DNA of 64,000 nt from Pomphorhynchus laevis (GCA_012934845.2 WNNJ02002401.1:186001-250000); one strand, 5' to 3'. Counted from the stretch's first letter, positions 30,561-43,647 are shown. Made by a program: numbers and translations. Notes: generated by a model not told the origin, from the letters alone.

Positions 30561-33310
30561 TTATCGTGATTTAATAATTGCCTTGAACTTCTGGACGGAA
30601 CCGCTGTAGATTGTCGATGCATAAAGATTGTTCCACAAGTCAGCAATGCGATCACTTATCGTAACACAATTTGTTTTGGGACGGGGCATGCGCTTTATCA
30701 TAAGTCTGTGGCCTCGTAGTCGACCCGGTGGACGAATTGTAAACATAGACTTCGAAACATGTCCAGGTATAGACAGTGACCGCCATACATACACTAGGTC
30801 GGCGTCAGACAGCGAACGTTCAACAGTGTGTGCATTCAACAATGCCAGTCTCTGAGTATAGTTGACACCACGCACTGAGGACACAAGATGGGTTGCTTGT
30901 CGTAATATCCGTTCGTATATTTCCAATTCGCCATGGAGCTGTGGGTGTATTGCAGGGGACGCGTATAACATGTGCGATTTTATAAGGGCAAAGTAGGTAA
31001 TGCGAAAACTAACTGGATCGAGTTAGCCAAACGAGCGTCTTAACATACCTAGCATACGTCGACATTTGGATGCGACATATTGGACGTAGACTCGTGTCTT
31101 CATATATTCACTTACGATCACGCCCAGATCACTGAAACATGAAACCTTTTCGATGTTTACATCTTCTATCGCATATTTCCCTACAATTTTTATGGGACCT
31201 ATGTGCATATGACTACACTTGTTAGGATTCAAAACCAGTCTCTTTGCACGACACCATTTGGTGATTAAGTCTACGTCGCGTTGCAACTCAATTACATCGT
31301 GCGTGCTTTGTATTGGACGCCAAATCTTTAAATCATCGGCATATAGAGACACTCACTGGATATGACATCAAATTGGACTCAAAACGCAGCCTTGTGGTAC
31401 ACCACAGGTGATTGCTGACCACTTAGATATACAACCTTTGATGCGCACGGCAAAGTAACGATCAGTTAGGAATGACTGAATCCAAGTTTTAACGCGACCG
31501 TCAATCCCACATAGCGATAGTTGATTGATAAGAATACGGTGTACGACCCTATCAAAAGCCTTTGATAAATCGAAGAAGAGCGTATCCACTCCCGTTCCTG
31601 CTTGAACCGCATTCGACCAACTATTCTGGGAGAACACAAGGTTAGTTACCGTAGAACGGTGAGGTCTGAAACCTTGCTAGGCATCGTTGAGGATGTTATT
31701 ATCTTCTATATGTGAACTTACTGTACGAAGCAGAATTCTCTCCATTACTTTACACGCAATAGAAGTTAGACTTATGGGACGATAATTGTTAGTCTGATTG
31801 CGATCACCCTTTTTGAACACAGGGCAGATTATAGATCTTTTCCAGTCATCCGGTAAACTTCCAGAGTATAGAGAACTCTGGAATATAGCACATAGCGGAC
31901 TTGTCAACACTGTAGCCAGCTCGCGGAAAAGTATAGATGGAAGGCCATCCGGTCCGGAAACGCGAGTACGTGGAAGCTTGAGTAGCCCTGTACGGACGTC
32001 CTCTTCGATAATAAATATGTCATTAAGACATGATCGAATGAATCTGGGAGTGTAATGGGACAAATAGTCGTAATCCAACTTCGCTTCTTGAATTGCAAAA
32101 TGATCGGGAAAGAGCTCTGCAACTTCGATAGGGTCAACAATTAAATCACCCGCGTTGTTCACAATGCTCTAAAATTTATCTGACGCAGTATTACGGCGCA
32201 GTAGGTGATTGAATAACTGCTTAGGGTTCGAGGATGCAGCCCGACATATGTTAGAAATGAAATTCTTCCTATTCAGTCTCTTAATATTAGTTACCTTGTT
32301 TCTCAATAAACGGTATTTATCAAAGGATAGTCTACCATCTTTGTACGCAGAAAATGAGATATCCCGTGATCTGATTGCATGTTTAATTTCAGAGTCAAAC
32401 CAGATTGGAATACGGATACTCGTTTTCTTGTGTTGAATTAGTGAGAAGAATGTCAATAACTCAATCAGAGTACGTTTGAGATGGTTCCATGCAGGGTTAG
32501 TACCAATGATAAAAGGATTGGGCCATGCTACCGTACTGAGTATACGTTCCATACTAAGAAAGTTAACCTTCATTGGATTGACTTGTGAAACTGTTTTGAT
32601 TGAACGAGGGCATATGAGCGAAACTACAATATCAATCACACGATGGTCACTAGAACTGATTAGTGGATCATAATTAATCCGGTCAATGATATAGGCATCA
32701 ACCGATAGGCATATATCAAGTAGAGACGCACTATGTCCACGAGCGCGTGTGAATTCGTGAATTAGCTGATTAAGGTTCAAGTCATTAATAGCGTCGAGAA
32801 GATTTGCTGATTCAGGGTCACAACCAGGTAGAGGCACGAAGTTTATCCAGTCAACGTGGGGCATATTGAAATCACCAAGAACTATCGCCGATGACTTAGT
32901 TCTTAAATGTTTTCGCAATGAGTTACAGATAGACACTGTGGATGAACGAGGTGATCGATAGAATAAGCCCACAATGAAATGACGATTATCTGTCGCTATT
33001 AGTTTGACCCAAATGTACTCATTTAGGGACACCTCGTCAGCGCATGTATCGATTAGTCTTACCAACAAAGAATCTCGCGCGAAGATGATGACTCCACCAC
33101 CTCTTGAAGATAACCGATCCATACGAACAAGAGAGTATCCATCTAGAGTAATTTAATCATCACATATTTGTGGATAAAGCCAGGTTTCCGTGAGTGCTAC
33201 AATATCCGCATTTTTTTGCTTGACAACAAAGGAAAGTTCGGATAACTTAGTTGATATACTAAGTATATTTGTATATAAGAGACGCAAGTTAGGTATATGG
33301 TAGTCTTGTT
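30561..33310 (-). pseudogene. LINE F ORF2, endonuclease-reverse transcriptase, damaged
   Basis: The endonuclease opens near 33300 (RLLYTNILSISTKLSEL, ALTETWLYP), has one stop near 33150, then is open in 32169-33122 with GGGVIIFARDSLLV and VLGDFNMPHVDWINF and the SSDHRVIDI box. RT follows: YRPISLTSIACKVMERILL (31677-32162), TLFFDLSKAFDRVVH and CGVPQGCVLSPI (31368-31637), LYADDLKIWRPIQS (31023-31352). The C-terminus LYASPAIHPQL and RILRQATHLVSSVRGVNY lies in 30561-30971. About five breaks in total. Confidence 0.88.
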
Positions 33311-33403
33311 AATCACAAATAGGTGTGTTGCGAGATTGAAAATCTTCCGAATGACGGCGATCACGAAAATTGAGTGAACTCGTCATTATTGTTGGGCCGA
33401 TAG

Positions 33404-34588
33404 CTAGTTTAATGCGGCGCAACGCAAGGTGACAGGGTCTACTTGCTGCGCAAGAACAAGAGGCGTCCAGTGCACCCGAACACGCCGCCGCATTACCATA
33501 AAATTTTGAATAGTCAGGTTTGTTTCGCCTGATACAGTCCGCCTATGAAATTCTTGTTTTGCAGCTTTGAGTTTCTCTCTATCTTGATGGTCGAGGTCCC
33601 GTAAAAATCTAATGCCGGATCCACACAGACGGTATGCGCGTCTGAAGAGTGATTTAGCTGACTCACGAGTATTTAATATCACCTTAAGCAAACGAGGTAT
33701 CAAGCTACCCGGTACACTCTTTCCAAGACGAAATAGCGATAAAACCATCAAAGAGCTAACTTCATTCTCATCGCAACTCGATAAAACCAATGACAAAATG
33801 GAACGAACCTTATCGAGATCGTCATTCATGCGATACTGACAATTCACAGATGATCACTCCTCAACATTCGCTATAATAACTGCTCGATCTCGACCACTGT
33901 TTTTGCCCATATTTGAGCGAACTTCGCGATAACCAGCTGAGGAATTATTTGGCGTTGCAGCTCGAGGGAGAATATTTGCCTGGTTTAGGTTGATTGAATC
34001 GACATTTAAACGTAACTGTGGAATAGACTGTTCCAACTCACTGTTGGAGTGATAATCCACGACCGAGCACTCAGACAAATTGTGGGTTGGTGCAGACTCG
34101 TTAAGATTGTTCGTTGATGAGGACTCGCGGGAATTATGTGCTGGTAGGGAATCGTGAACATCATTTGTTGATGAAGACATGCTGGAGAATCCAGGAGAAA
34201 CTGGCAATTGAGAGTTAACGTTGGAACTGACTACGTTTATGCAGCTTGTTAGGTCTAAGATGTCTGAGTTGATACGTTGAAAAGGAGTAGTTGCAGGTGA
34301 CACATCTGCACATAGTGATTTGTCTATCTCTTCTGAATTAGATGAGCCAGACGATCTGCAACTTACTCGAGTCTTAAGCTCATTGAAAAGCTTGGCTGAA
34401 CAATAACCACAGATGAAATCGGCATTGCTGAACTTTTTGATGAAGCTATCGGTCGCTGACACACATGTCCAAATGTCGCAATCCGTGTTGGAGCACTTAA
34501 TTTGGTGGGATTTATAAGACTCCTGAGTAGTCTGAACATTTGTATATCCAGTCGTTCTATTGAGCTGCTTCCGCTTTTTTCCAGTCAT
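33404..34588 (-). pseudogene. LINE F ORF1, PHD-like zinc-finger protein
   Basis: Starts MTGKKRKQLNRTTGY. The finger CSNTDCDIW … FICGYC is at about residues 33-66. The Ser/Asn-rich middle contains a short internal repeat (SSTNDVHDSLPAHNSRE then SSTNNLNESAPTHNLSE). The C-terminal domain begins GRDRAVIIANVEE. One break near 33848-33853 separates it from NCQYRMNDDLDKVRSILS, RLLKVILNTRESAKSLF and LRDLDHQDREKLKAAK. Same layout as the A, B and C proteins. Confidence 0.85.
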
Positions 34589-34984
34589 ATCGGCGAATTT
34601 GCAGTGTAATTTGCTAGAACACTTATAAATTTTCTTGTTGATTCTCTATTTGTAATCAAGAATGTTTTAACTCCGTTAGTCTGCAAGTCGTTAGTTGTAA
34701 GTAGTTCGCGTTAGTTGTAAGTAGTCGTTAGTTGTAAGTAGCGAGCGGATGTCGTCGATGGTTGTCGATGATTGTCGATAATTGTCAAGCGGATGGTCGT
34801 CGATTGTTGTCGTTAGTTGTCGTCGAAGGTTGTCGTTGGTTGTCGTCGAAAATTGTAAGTTGTCGTCGAATGTAAGAAGAATTGATGTGTAAATTTTCTT
34901 CTGCACTACTTGGTGTGATTGCAATTGTATGTTATTTTATCTCAAATGTATGTTATTTGTTTCAAACTTTATTTTAAGGTCAAA

Positions 34985-35645
34985 CTTTATTTTATTATTA
35001 TAACATGCAAGACTATAGCCATGCAGCTGTTTTGTCTGCTCACGGTAAAACCAATTTTATGTCAGCAAAAACTTAATCTGGATACACGATATTGAAATTA
35101 GAATCTGTGCAAAGCCATGTAATTAGCTTTATATTGAAATGCACTCTATTTGATATGTTGATGATATTCTCTGGAAGTTTGTTCCAAAGCCTCACTGCTC
35201 GATGAGAAAGGCGATATAGTCTTCCGAGTTTGCCGTGATGCAGGGTCCTCACAGTAAGAGAGTGACCTCGTTTAGTAGTTCGCTGGCTTTGCTGAATACA
35301 GTCGACCGGGAATCCGTCACGCTCCAATAACATATCCCTAAAACAAAATATCAAGCATACTATACTAGCACGGACTGAAGGAACTCCTATATTGCGCAAG
35401 CGGTCCTTATAGGACAATTTCCTGATGGAATGGCACGATCTCGTCAACCTACGGAGGACATTTTCAAGCTCATTCATCTCCCCACGTGTACATGGAAATA
35501 CTGCAGGGATACAATTATTCAATAATAGGACGAATAAGTGAATTGTATATTATTTTAAGACAGGAAGCCGATTGATTACAAAAACAGCTCTGGACCCCAT
35601 AGCTAAGTTTCCTGGTCGTTTGGATGATTCTGTCCTTGTTTGGAC
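34985..35645 (-). mobile_element. 5'-truncated CR1-like LINE, family J
   Basis: One open stretch (35073-35522) gives NNCIPAVFPCTRGEMNEL, NVLRRLTRSCHSIRKLSY, KLGRLYRLSHRAVRLWNKLP and ends NIVYPD. These are the C-terminal motifs of the C/G/H group. The 3' end carries a TTATAATAATAA tail near 34990-35005. Upstream it continues to about 35645 without a frame. Confidence 0.8.
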
Positions 35646-36379
35646 GACTTTAATGTTTTTTCCAGCATATCTTGTTTCATTTTCTTATCGGCCATTTAAA
35701 TATTATATTATATAATTTATTAAATATTAATAATTTATTGAATATTAATAATTTATTAAATATTAATAATTTGATATTATAATTTAATCTTAATATTAAT
35801 ATTAATAATTTATTATTAATATATTATTAATATATTAATATTAATAATTTAATCTTAATAATTTATTAAATATTATAAATTATTAAGGTATATCTAAATA
35901 ATTAAGTCTACTTTAATAATGTATTGCATACGCAATATTTTGATAAATCGTTTTAGCCTACAAGATATGTGATAACTATAAAATTTCCATAATAAGACCA
36001 CTTCCAAAGCAGGCAACTGTCGAGCTTCTGGTATTTTCTTCATACATATCAATGTCCAACAAATAATAAACTTTTAAACGTTTTTATTCACAATAAACGG
36101 TAATTTTTCAGTTAGTTTTCTATTTGCATACTTAATTTATGAATTTAAATAGAATTTAATGAATAGAATTATTGAATTTTCGAATTATTTAATATATTAA
36201 TATATAATGTAATTACAATTACCTATTATAATATATAATTATTGAATTATTGAAAATAGAATTATAGAATTTTATCAATTTAATAGACATGAATATAAAT
36301 GTTTGACCATTTACTTATCGCAGTTGAAGATCATCGCATTGGGCTAATTATTATTTAATTGCTATAAACTTTTCAAAAT
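35646..36379. other. Low-complexity AT-rich DNA
   Basis: Runs of AATATTAATAATTT dominate 35695-35885. The string CAGCATATCTTG.TTCATTTTC with CTTATCGGCCATTTAAAT occurs at 35660-35700 and again at 36742-36778, so part of the region is duplicated. No gene seen. Confidence 0.6.
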
Positions 36380-36537
36380 GATTGATTCTACCAGATTCTA
36401 CTTTCGTTTGAATTTCATTTGTCATTTATTCGATCCATTAGTTTCGATCCATTAACTAGATTGATTCTACCAGACTTTACTTTCGTTTGAATTTCATTTG
36501 TCATTTATTCGATCCATTAACTATTCGATCCATTAGA
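36380..36537. repeat. 79-bp tandem duplication
   Basis: Units at 36380-36458 and 36459-36537 share GATTGATTCTACCAGA and CTTTCGTTTGAATTTCATTT, with a few differences. No coding content. Confidence 0.85.
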
Positions 36538-37059
36538 TAACATCTAATATTGCTTTCTTAGTCTTAGAGACATTTGTCAAAGGCGTCATGTTAATGGTAT
36601 TCATAACTTTTGAAGTGTAATCGTGCCACCGCACTACATCTCCCTTATTATTCTCTAATTTCGCTTAGGTCATTTTCCATCGCGTGGCTTAAATTTACTA
36701 GGTCACGACTTTGTTTAAAAAACAACTTGTTGTTTTCTCCAGCATATCTTGCTTCATTTTCTTATCGGCCATTTAAATAATGACTACATTATATTGCGCA
36801 TTATTTAAATAATATATTTTCGAATTTTCGTAGACTTGTAACAAAAAGTCACATTTGTCCATTTATAATAAATTCAATAGTTCTTGAATTAATAAAAGAA
36901 AAGATTTCGAAAAATAAAATATATCTGAAAATGAAAACAGTAGCTGTTGAAATATTGTGAAAAGCTTTATTTTTCAATTGAAATTTTGGTGATTTCTGCT
37001 TGTTGCTAAATTCAATACATTCTGATCCAATACCTACATTTCCCTTTTGATATTTTTAA

Positions 37060-37870
37060 TGTTGGCTGGCGATAATTCGATTCGTCTGCTTTATTGGCAT
37101 TTAGCTTTAATGAAAGACAATTATTATATTTTGCAAATTTAATTGAAATCATTTCTGATTTCAAATTAAATCAACGTTGGTAGGGGAAGGTTCTACCATC
37201 AATTTGAAAACCTACCTATTTTGAAATTAATTTCTATTATCAAACTAGTCATCTATAGTTTGTTTTCTAATTTTAAGTTGATATACCTGTGCAGTCATTG
37301 GTACTATTCAAATTTTAATTACTATTTTTTTTATCTCGTACGCTACTTTAATCCTATCTATAAGCCATCAGCAGGACGCTACATTTCAGTATTGGTGGAC
37401 CTCATTAGCTACTAATCCATTAACTACGTTTCACGTTTCGGTCTTTTTAATGTTGGCTGACGATCACTCAATTCGTCTGCTTTATTTTAAAATCAGACTT
37501 ATACCTTCAATTTAAAAACCTACCTGTTTTTGAAATAAATTACTATTATCAAACTGGTCATATATAGTTTGCTTCATAATTTTTAAGTTGATATACCCGT
37601 GCAGTCATTGTAACACTTAAAATTTTGATAAGTATTTTTATTATGAACATTGCTTTAGTTATACATTTTGAAGCCAACAACAGTAAGCTAAATTTACGTA
37701 TTGGTGGACCTCATATGCTACTGATCAAATACCTACGTTTGATGTTTCGGTATATCAACCACATGTATATTAACTTAAAATTTGGAAGCAAACTATAGAT
37801 GAATAGTTTGATAATAGCAAGTAATTGAAAATATACGTAGAGTTTCAAATTGATGGTTTTCAAAATGAAG
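37060..37870. repeat. Two direct ~380-bp repeats plus an inverted partial copy
   Basis: Landmarks GTTGGCTGRCGAT and TCGTCTGCTTTATT recur at 37069 and 37452; ACCTACCT and CTATTATCAAACT recur at 37210 and 37520; GGTGGACCTCAT recurs at 37395 and 37703. A third, inverted copy of the CTATAGTTTG…TTAAGTTGATAT part lies at about 37750-37860. Class unknown. Confidence 0.7.
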
Positions 37871-37884
37871 GTAGTCTTTAAAAT

Positions 37885-37923
37885 GAAAAAAAGAGATTTA
37901 TTTTAACGTTACAAATGCGTGCC
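37885..37923 (-). mobile_element. Minimal LINE B 3' end (about 39 bp)
   Basis: GATTTATTTTAACGT and AAATGCGTGCC are the last 35-40 nt of LINE B in reverse, stopping inside the 3' hairpin. This looks like an extreme 5' truncation. A 16-bp CTGGAACTGGATTGAT-like repeat (three units) follows it to about 37975. Confidence 0.65.
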
Positions 37924-39179
37924 ACTGGAACTGGATTGATCTGAAACTGGATTAATCTGGAATTGGATTGATTGTAATCAGCTGATTGATACTTAAAGCT
38001 TTGATACTTATAGCGTGGTCGATACTTGTAAGAATTTATATTAACCAAGACATTTTTTTAACGTAGGTATTCGTTATGAAAGTAGGTTTTCAAAATGAAA
38101 GTAGCTTTTTAAATTGAAGGTGAGTTTTCAATTGTAACAATGCCTGTACAAGTATATCAAATCTGCTCTATTTGGTCTATAAAAAATAGTTATACTGGTT
38201 TACATAAAAAATAGTAAATTAAGAAATCATATAAATACATTTAAAAAACGAAAATATAATTTATTAAAGATTCATCATAATAATCTAGCAATAATAGATT
38301 ATTATTGTTAGATTATAATAATCTAACAAATATAATTTGTTAGAAGCCGCTAAAAACTATGTAATTATGACTAATATTTTGTAGTAATTATGAAATATTA
38401 ATATTATATTAATATTAAATATTAATATTATTGTGTTAATAATATTTTTTTGAATAAGCATAATTTATTATTCATTTGATACAATATTCGGTTCCCTCAA
38501 ATAGGCCTTTGTGCAATCAATTATGATCTTGTCATTATTATGTGATTGGATGCGTGCTGGTAGGAAAATACCCTACAGGCATGCCATAGCGAGAACGGGA
38601 CGATCTTAGACAAACTGAAGAGGATCGAGCAATTGCAAACTAAATTTTTATTTTCATCATTGCCAAAATTTCAGAATTTCAAATATTATTTTATATTAAT
38701 AATATTAATATAAATAGTTTATATCAATATTAACTATTTCATTTGTTAAATATAATTGTTGGATCAAATTAGTGTAAAAACATTTGAATGGTTACCAGCA
38801 AATGGGTCTATTTAAAGTAAAAAAAGTTATCCGCAATGGGAAATATTATATTATATTAATATTATTATATCAATAATATTAAAATAAACACTTAATGCGT
38901 CAACTATAAAGTGACTTTATAAGTACAAAAGTAAATTGATTGAAATTAAAATAAATTTCTATTTTTTTTGCAATTGTTTTATATGCATTTTTTACTTATG
39001 ACAACATAAAAACTTGCTAGGTGTTTAAACAAACTGTCACTCTATTTAGTAAGGTAATGATCACATATATCTATAATCACTTGATCATTTTCTGTAAAAA
39101 ATATTTATTTTTAAAACAATTATTTTTATTACATATTTGGAACTTTTAATGTACTAAAAAAAGAAGTTTTATTTCAAAA
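37924..39179. other. AT-rich intergenic DNA
   Basis: Nothing recognisable apart from the short CTGGATT-type repeats at its left end and several small AT-rich inverted repeats (for example 38283-38330). No ORF of note. Confidence 0.5.
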
Positions 39180-39185
39180 ATTCAC

Positions 39186-39212
39186 AATATTTCGATAACT
39201 TATCATCTTCAG
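39186..39212 (-). ncRNA. Degenerate hammerhead-like core
   Basis: Minus strand: CTGAAGA, stem II GATAA/TTATC, GAAA. The downstream triplet differs from the other copies. It is a diverged relative of the PLE-a terminal repeat at 39331. Confidence 0.35.
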
Positions 39213-39381
39213 GAAATTACAAAGTGATTAAAAAAGTGTAAATTATACTCCTTCGTTCCTAAAAATTTACTAAAAAGATTTTTATATATTTTTGAAAATA
39301 TCCATTTTCTTCTTCTTTTAAAAATAAAATCTTTATGGAACGAAAAGTATTTTTATTTAATACAACAAAACTTTAATGTCC

Positions 39382-39413
39382 GATATTTCAATAGCTACTG
39401 CTATCATCGTCAG
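39382..39413 (-). ncRNA. Hammerhead ribozyme-like core (PLE-a type)
   Basis: CTGACGA, stem II GATAG/CTATT around CAGTAG, GAAA, then the next stem III nucleotides. The AUAU palindrome gives a minimal stem III, expected to work best as a dimer. Confidence 0.55.
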
Positions 39414-39744
39414 ATTTGTTGACATTAAATTAATTTTTATTTCAAATTGTTAAGCAAATTTAATAATTACTCAAAAATATTTATTTTTCTTATGAATATA
39501 TTTAATTATATGGACTAAATAATTTCAATATGTACTAAATAATTATATTTAGTACATATTGGATTATTTTTTTAATCTTTTTTAACGATATATTTTTGAC
39601 TTATATATGACTTATCCATGCATTCGATTGAGAAGATGGATAAACTCCACACTTACTAAAGATTTTGTGACAGAAAACAAAAATAGGGTAATCGCTTTCG
39701 CCTTTGATACGACATCCATGTTCGACAAGATCAGAGATAGTTAC

Positions 39745-39783
39745 GATCGGCACCACTTTAGAGTATCCAGAGTGGTGCCGATC
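39745..39783. repeat. Perfect 13-bp GC-rich hairpin
   Basis: Arms 39745-39757 and 39771-39783 are exact reverse complements around a 13-nt loop. In the inverted duplicate the matching site is 59123-59135 and 59149-59161, where the equivalent of the left arm has two mismatches. Confidence 0.9.
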
Positions 39784-41760
39784 CTTGTATTTTTTATTGT
39801 ATTTTTTTGAAAAGGCAATACCCCGATACTTAGTTTACAGAATCAACGTGAGAACTGCGATCGCGTGCTGTGAACAATGTCAATGCCAATGTCAATGAAC
39901 AATGATAATTTTAGAATACGTTAATCCTTGGAAAAATTTTAATAAAAATTTTTTGTAACTATAAATCATTTTTTGATTTAAGCAAAAACTTGTGATGGAA
40001 AAATATATCAAAACGTTTATCGATAATTGACACTAATTGCTCATTATCCTTCATTTAGCAAGTGGATCTCGCCTCGAGTAGCCTAAAAAATTAGTAACCT
40101 GATCAATTTAAAATCGCTTCTTTCCCTCCCTGTAGCCCAAAATGGCCACAAATATTTTACGAATGCATCTATTTTCATAAACACTTCTCGTATTCAAATT
40201 CAAATTTCGCTGTAATTACGGGCATTAAAATAGATCTCAAGGGGTTAACATGCGAGAAAGGATATTTCAAGAAATACTATGATGCCTAAATAAAATATTT
40301 ATGGAACGAAGAAAAGTATTTTTATTTAATACAACAAAACTTTAATGTCCGATATTTCGATAGCTACTGTTATCATCGCCAGGAAACTACAAAAAAATTA
40401 ATGAATTATTAAAGTAAAAAACACAAAATTCATATATATTTTCGTTTTTTTTTTCTGACTTTTTCGACTTCAGCCAAGTATGGAGCCCCAATCGAGTTTC
40501 CTTTCTTTTTTCTTTCTTTTTGCAGGTTTCGATTGAGATTTCTTTGGTTGGATGTCGAGGATAAGAATTTTAAACAAAAATTAAAAATGATAAACTGCTA
40601 AAATTCAATTCTAAAAAATAAAAATTCAAAATCATCATAAAAAACAAAATTTGGATAAAATTGATATTACCAATAAAATAAAAAATATTTTGTAACATTA
40701 TCTTAAAATTATTTGAACAATGACAAAAAAATGAAGATAGAATACATTTAATTATAATTTTCTTAATTTCTCTAATTTCTCTGACAAAGCACTCGTAGGC
40801 AAGCGCAATATAAAATTAATACATACATCCAAATTTAGAAAAATAATCAAACAAATTTCAAAAAAGATAAACAAAAAATTATTCAAAACATTTGATTTTT
40901 AAAATGGTAAAATAAAACATTTTTTAATCAATTTATTTTTAATTTCAATTTCAATCATAAAAAAATATTTATTAAAATTAATAATCGTTTTAAAAATATA
41001 TATCGTTGTTCTGGAGGGCGATTATTTGAGTAGAAGTACAACCCGCTAAATACAAACGCATTAAGCACAATTACACATCTAGCCAAACCGGCATTTAATC
41101 GTCTCGCTCTTTCAAACAAACGTAGCCCTTTTCTAACTAATTTGAAACACCTGGCCATATCTGACCTAGGATGCAAACGTGGTTCGAAAACGGATCCCAG
41201 AATGCGCATCCGACGCTTTCGATTCCCTGGAAGAGAATCGAGGAAACGAGTGTGCTTTTCAGGACACCTAAATCTGTAATAAACAAAATTACTCTTCGTT
41301 GGGTTTAAAGACAAGCCAAACTTCGCTAAGCGATGAGCAACAATGTCCATTACAAACTTCATTCGCCCTCAAACCTTGCATCCGACAGAGTATTTCTCTT
41401 AAATGCGATCGAGATGTCGTCCGCATAAATGATGGCGTGGGTGTTCCTATCCAAAAGACCCTCCAGAACTCCCCTCGTCACTATCATATAAATGATAGGA
41501 GACAGAGGTGAGCCCTAGGGAAGTCCTTTGTTGAGATGATAGTACTTACCCCCGTCAGCATCATGCCCCAAGTTGTCGAAGGCCGCCGACGTATCCAGCG
41601 AATATATGACTGCAGGTCGTCTATCGCTGGTGAGAAACCTGTGCATGGACCTTACTGCCTTAACAGTTCCCCTTCCTCTACGACACTCGTGAATGTGGTC
41701 TCCCAACATATCACAATCTTCGTAGAATCGGGAAAGGTTCCTAGTAAGAGCTCTCATACA

Positions 41761-41790
41761 CCATAACAATATTATTAGATATTGTTATGG
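41761..41790. repeat. Perfect 12-bp-stem hairpin in LINE K RT
   Basis: Arms 41761-41772 and 41779-41790 around TATTAG. It falls between the RT boxes and coincides with loss of the reading frame. Confidence 0.88.
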
Positions 41791-43576
41791 GTCTTGTGTC
41801 TTTAGCATTCGACACTCATCTTTCCTTCGCAAGGAACACCACTTTTCCGACTGCAATATCACACAAAGATGCTAAAGGTTCCCCTAGCATTTTGGCAGCA
41901 ATATCCGTCCGAACCCTATCGACGATCAATTTGGTCGCAGCAGCACACGCCGAAGACCCGTTAGACGAAGTCTTTGTCACGACTGGCCACACACTCAAAA
42001 TGTCCTCTATAGTGATGTCATCTTCCGAATTGTCGATGGTCGAAAACAAGAGTTCCATACGGATCTTCATCATTTTTCTCTCTGTCCATCCTTCAGCATT
42101 GGCTAGGTGTTTCATTTTCATTTCATGAAGTACATTCCCAAAACCCTTAGAGGATATCCACTTAGAAGCCGCTGCCTTCCAAGAACGGAAGGTGGTTCGC
42201 CTAATGGTTTGCCACCATTCCTTTGAAAAAACTCTTGTAAGACAGCAACTTCTTAGCGTCTACCCTCTGCTCCAACTCTTGAATATCATTCTTGAGCAGA
42301 GCCATTTGAGCGATTCTCTGAGACGAAGGATTCGCATCCGTTCGTAAACCACAGAGAATACGTTTCAAATGAAGAGCTTTAGAAGTGTACTTGATGTTGG
42401 GCGGTTGTTTGGTAGTTAAAAATTTATTTGCATTACTAAAAATTACATTATTTAAAATTAATAGACAATTTGATTCTTTTAATTTATTTGTAAAATTTGT
42501 CAAAAACGTCTCATCTAAAATATTCAAACAATCGATAAAATTAAAATTATTATTTATTATAAAATTATTATTGCCAATACTAAAATTTATTATTTCATTA
42601 AAAGTATTTTTTAAAATAGTACAAAAAATATTTTTATTATTTAAATTTATCATTACTTCCCTTATTGATCTATTAAAAGCTTGTATACCGTCTCGTGTCG
42701 GTTGGAATCTTATCTTGAAAACTAGTTCCTCCTTCCACGACCAATATACAAGCTTGTGCCTATCATTAAAAGTATCTGGCAGCAAATTCTGCTGCCATTT
42801 AATTTTAAAATTTGTATTTTTGTTTTGCATAGCACAATCTAACGTGGAGCAATATCCATTGCGACGACGGATAAATGTCCCTTCCGGGGGACATATGACC
42901 TCCCATGCTGGAGCGATCATGCTGCCCACCCGAGACCCATCGTCGTCGTTGAAATCTCCAATTAAAAATTGACCACCCAAATTGAAGATCTTCAACAGCA
43001 TTGATCGAATCTCTCTCCTCCCCTTTTTCGAAATCCAGGCTCCGGCCTTAATGTAAAAGTTTGCTACATAAACTGGGCGTCCAGAGATGAAAAACCGGAG
43101 GAGCTGGAATGAATCTACTTCGCTAGTGCCATGCGATAGTAAAGATGCGCAAAAACGCTTCTTTACCATCGACACTAGGAAGAGTTTCATCCTGAGACCT
43201 TCTGCTGACACAAATGTGTCGCAGTCGTCGATCTTGCTGCTAAAAATCCTCAATTGATCGAGTGATCTCGCTTCCTGCAAGAGAAGCACATCTTCCGGTA
43301 TGAGACTGTGTATCAGGTTCTTAACAGAACCTATATTCCAACTCATCAGGCAGATGTCTTCAAGCGAAGAATACTCAATTCTTCGTTTTTTTCTTGCATT
43401 CGAAGCTTTGTGCCAGGAACTGCCCCTCCGACTCGACGCCACCTGAAGTGATTCAGGTAACGTCAGCATCTTTATAGCAGTCCCTGGCGCTTTAATCGAA
43501 AGACACTCAGAATCAGTCGATACTACGGAACAATAGTCCATAGTATTGTGCTCATTTTGAGAGCCTTGTATTTGTG

Positions 43577-43647
43577 ACAAATCGTTGAAACGATTGAAAG
43601 TAGTCACGGAAATCGATGATTGTCTTTCTCCTGTTTCAACGATTTGT
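43577..43647. repeat. 15-bp inverted repeat in LINE K ORF2
   Basis: 43577-43591 and 43633-43647 are exact reverse complements around a 41-nt loop. They lie in the N-terminal extension of ORF2, before the endonuclease. Confidence 0.85.

Larger units (their letters stand above)
30440..34975 (-). mobile_element. CR1-like LINE family F, near full length
   Basis: On the minus strand: 5' UTR (34589-34975) with tandem CTACTTACAACTAACGA-type units, ORF1, ORF2, 3' UTR with hairpin GAGC-TTAT-GCTC (30480-30491) and the tail AATAATAATAATAA. It is related to A: ORF2 shares VVLGDFNMPHVDWIN and the WN-rich C-terminus. Each ORF has breaks, so this copy is inactive. Its 5' end meets LINE J. Confidence 0.9.
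39331..40400 (-). mobile_element. PLE terminal repeats flanking a ~0.9-kb unit (retrozyme-like)
   Basis: Two same-orientation copies of the PLE-a terminal repeat (39331-39413 and about 40283-40400, both minus) bracket 39414-40282. Each repeat has a hammerhead-like core; the two expected cleavage positions are about 969 nt apart. The inner part is duplicated in inverse at 58610-59491. A 67-codon frame (39607-39810, MTYPCIRLRRW…FAFDTTSMFDK) is kept in both copies but I do not recognise it. Repeats with hammerheads flanking a noncoding body are the layout of retrozymes; that this is one is inference. Confidence 0.5.
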
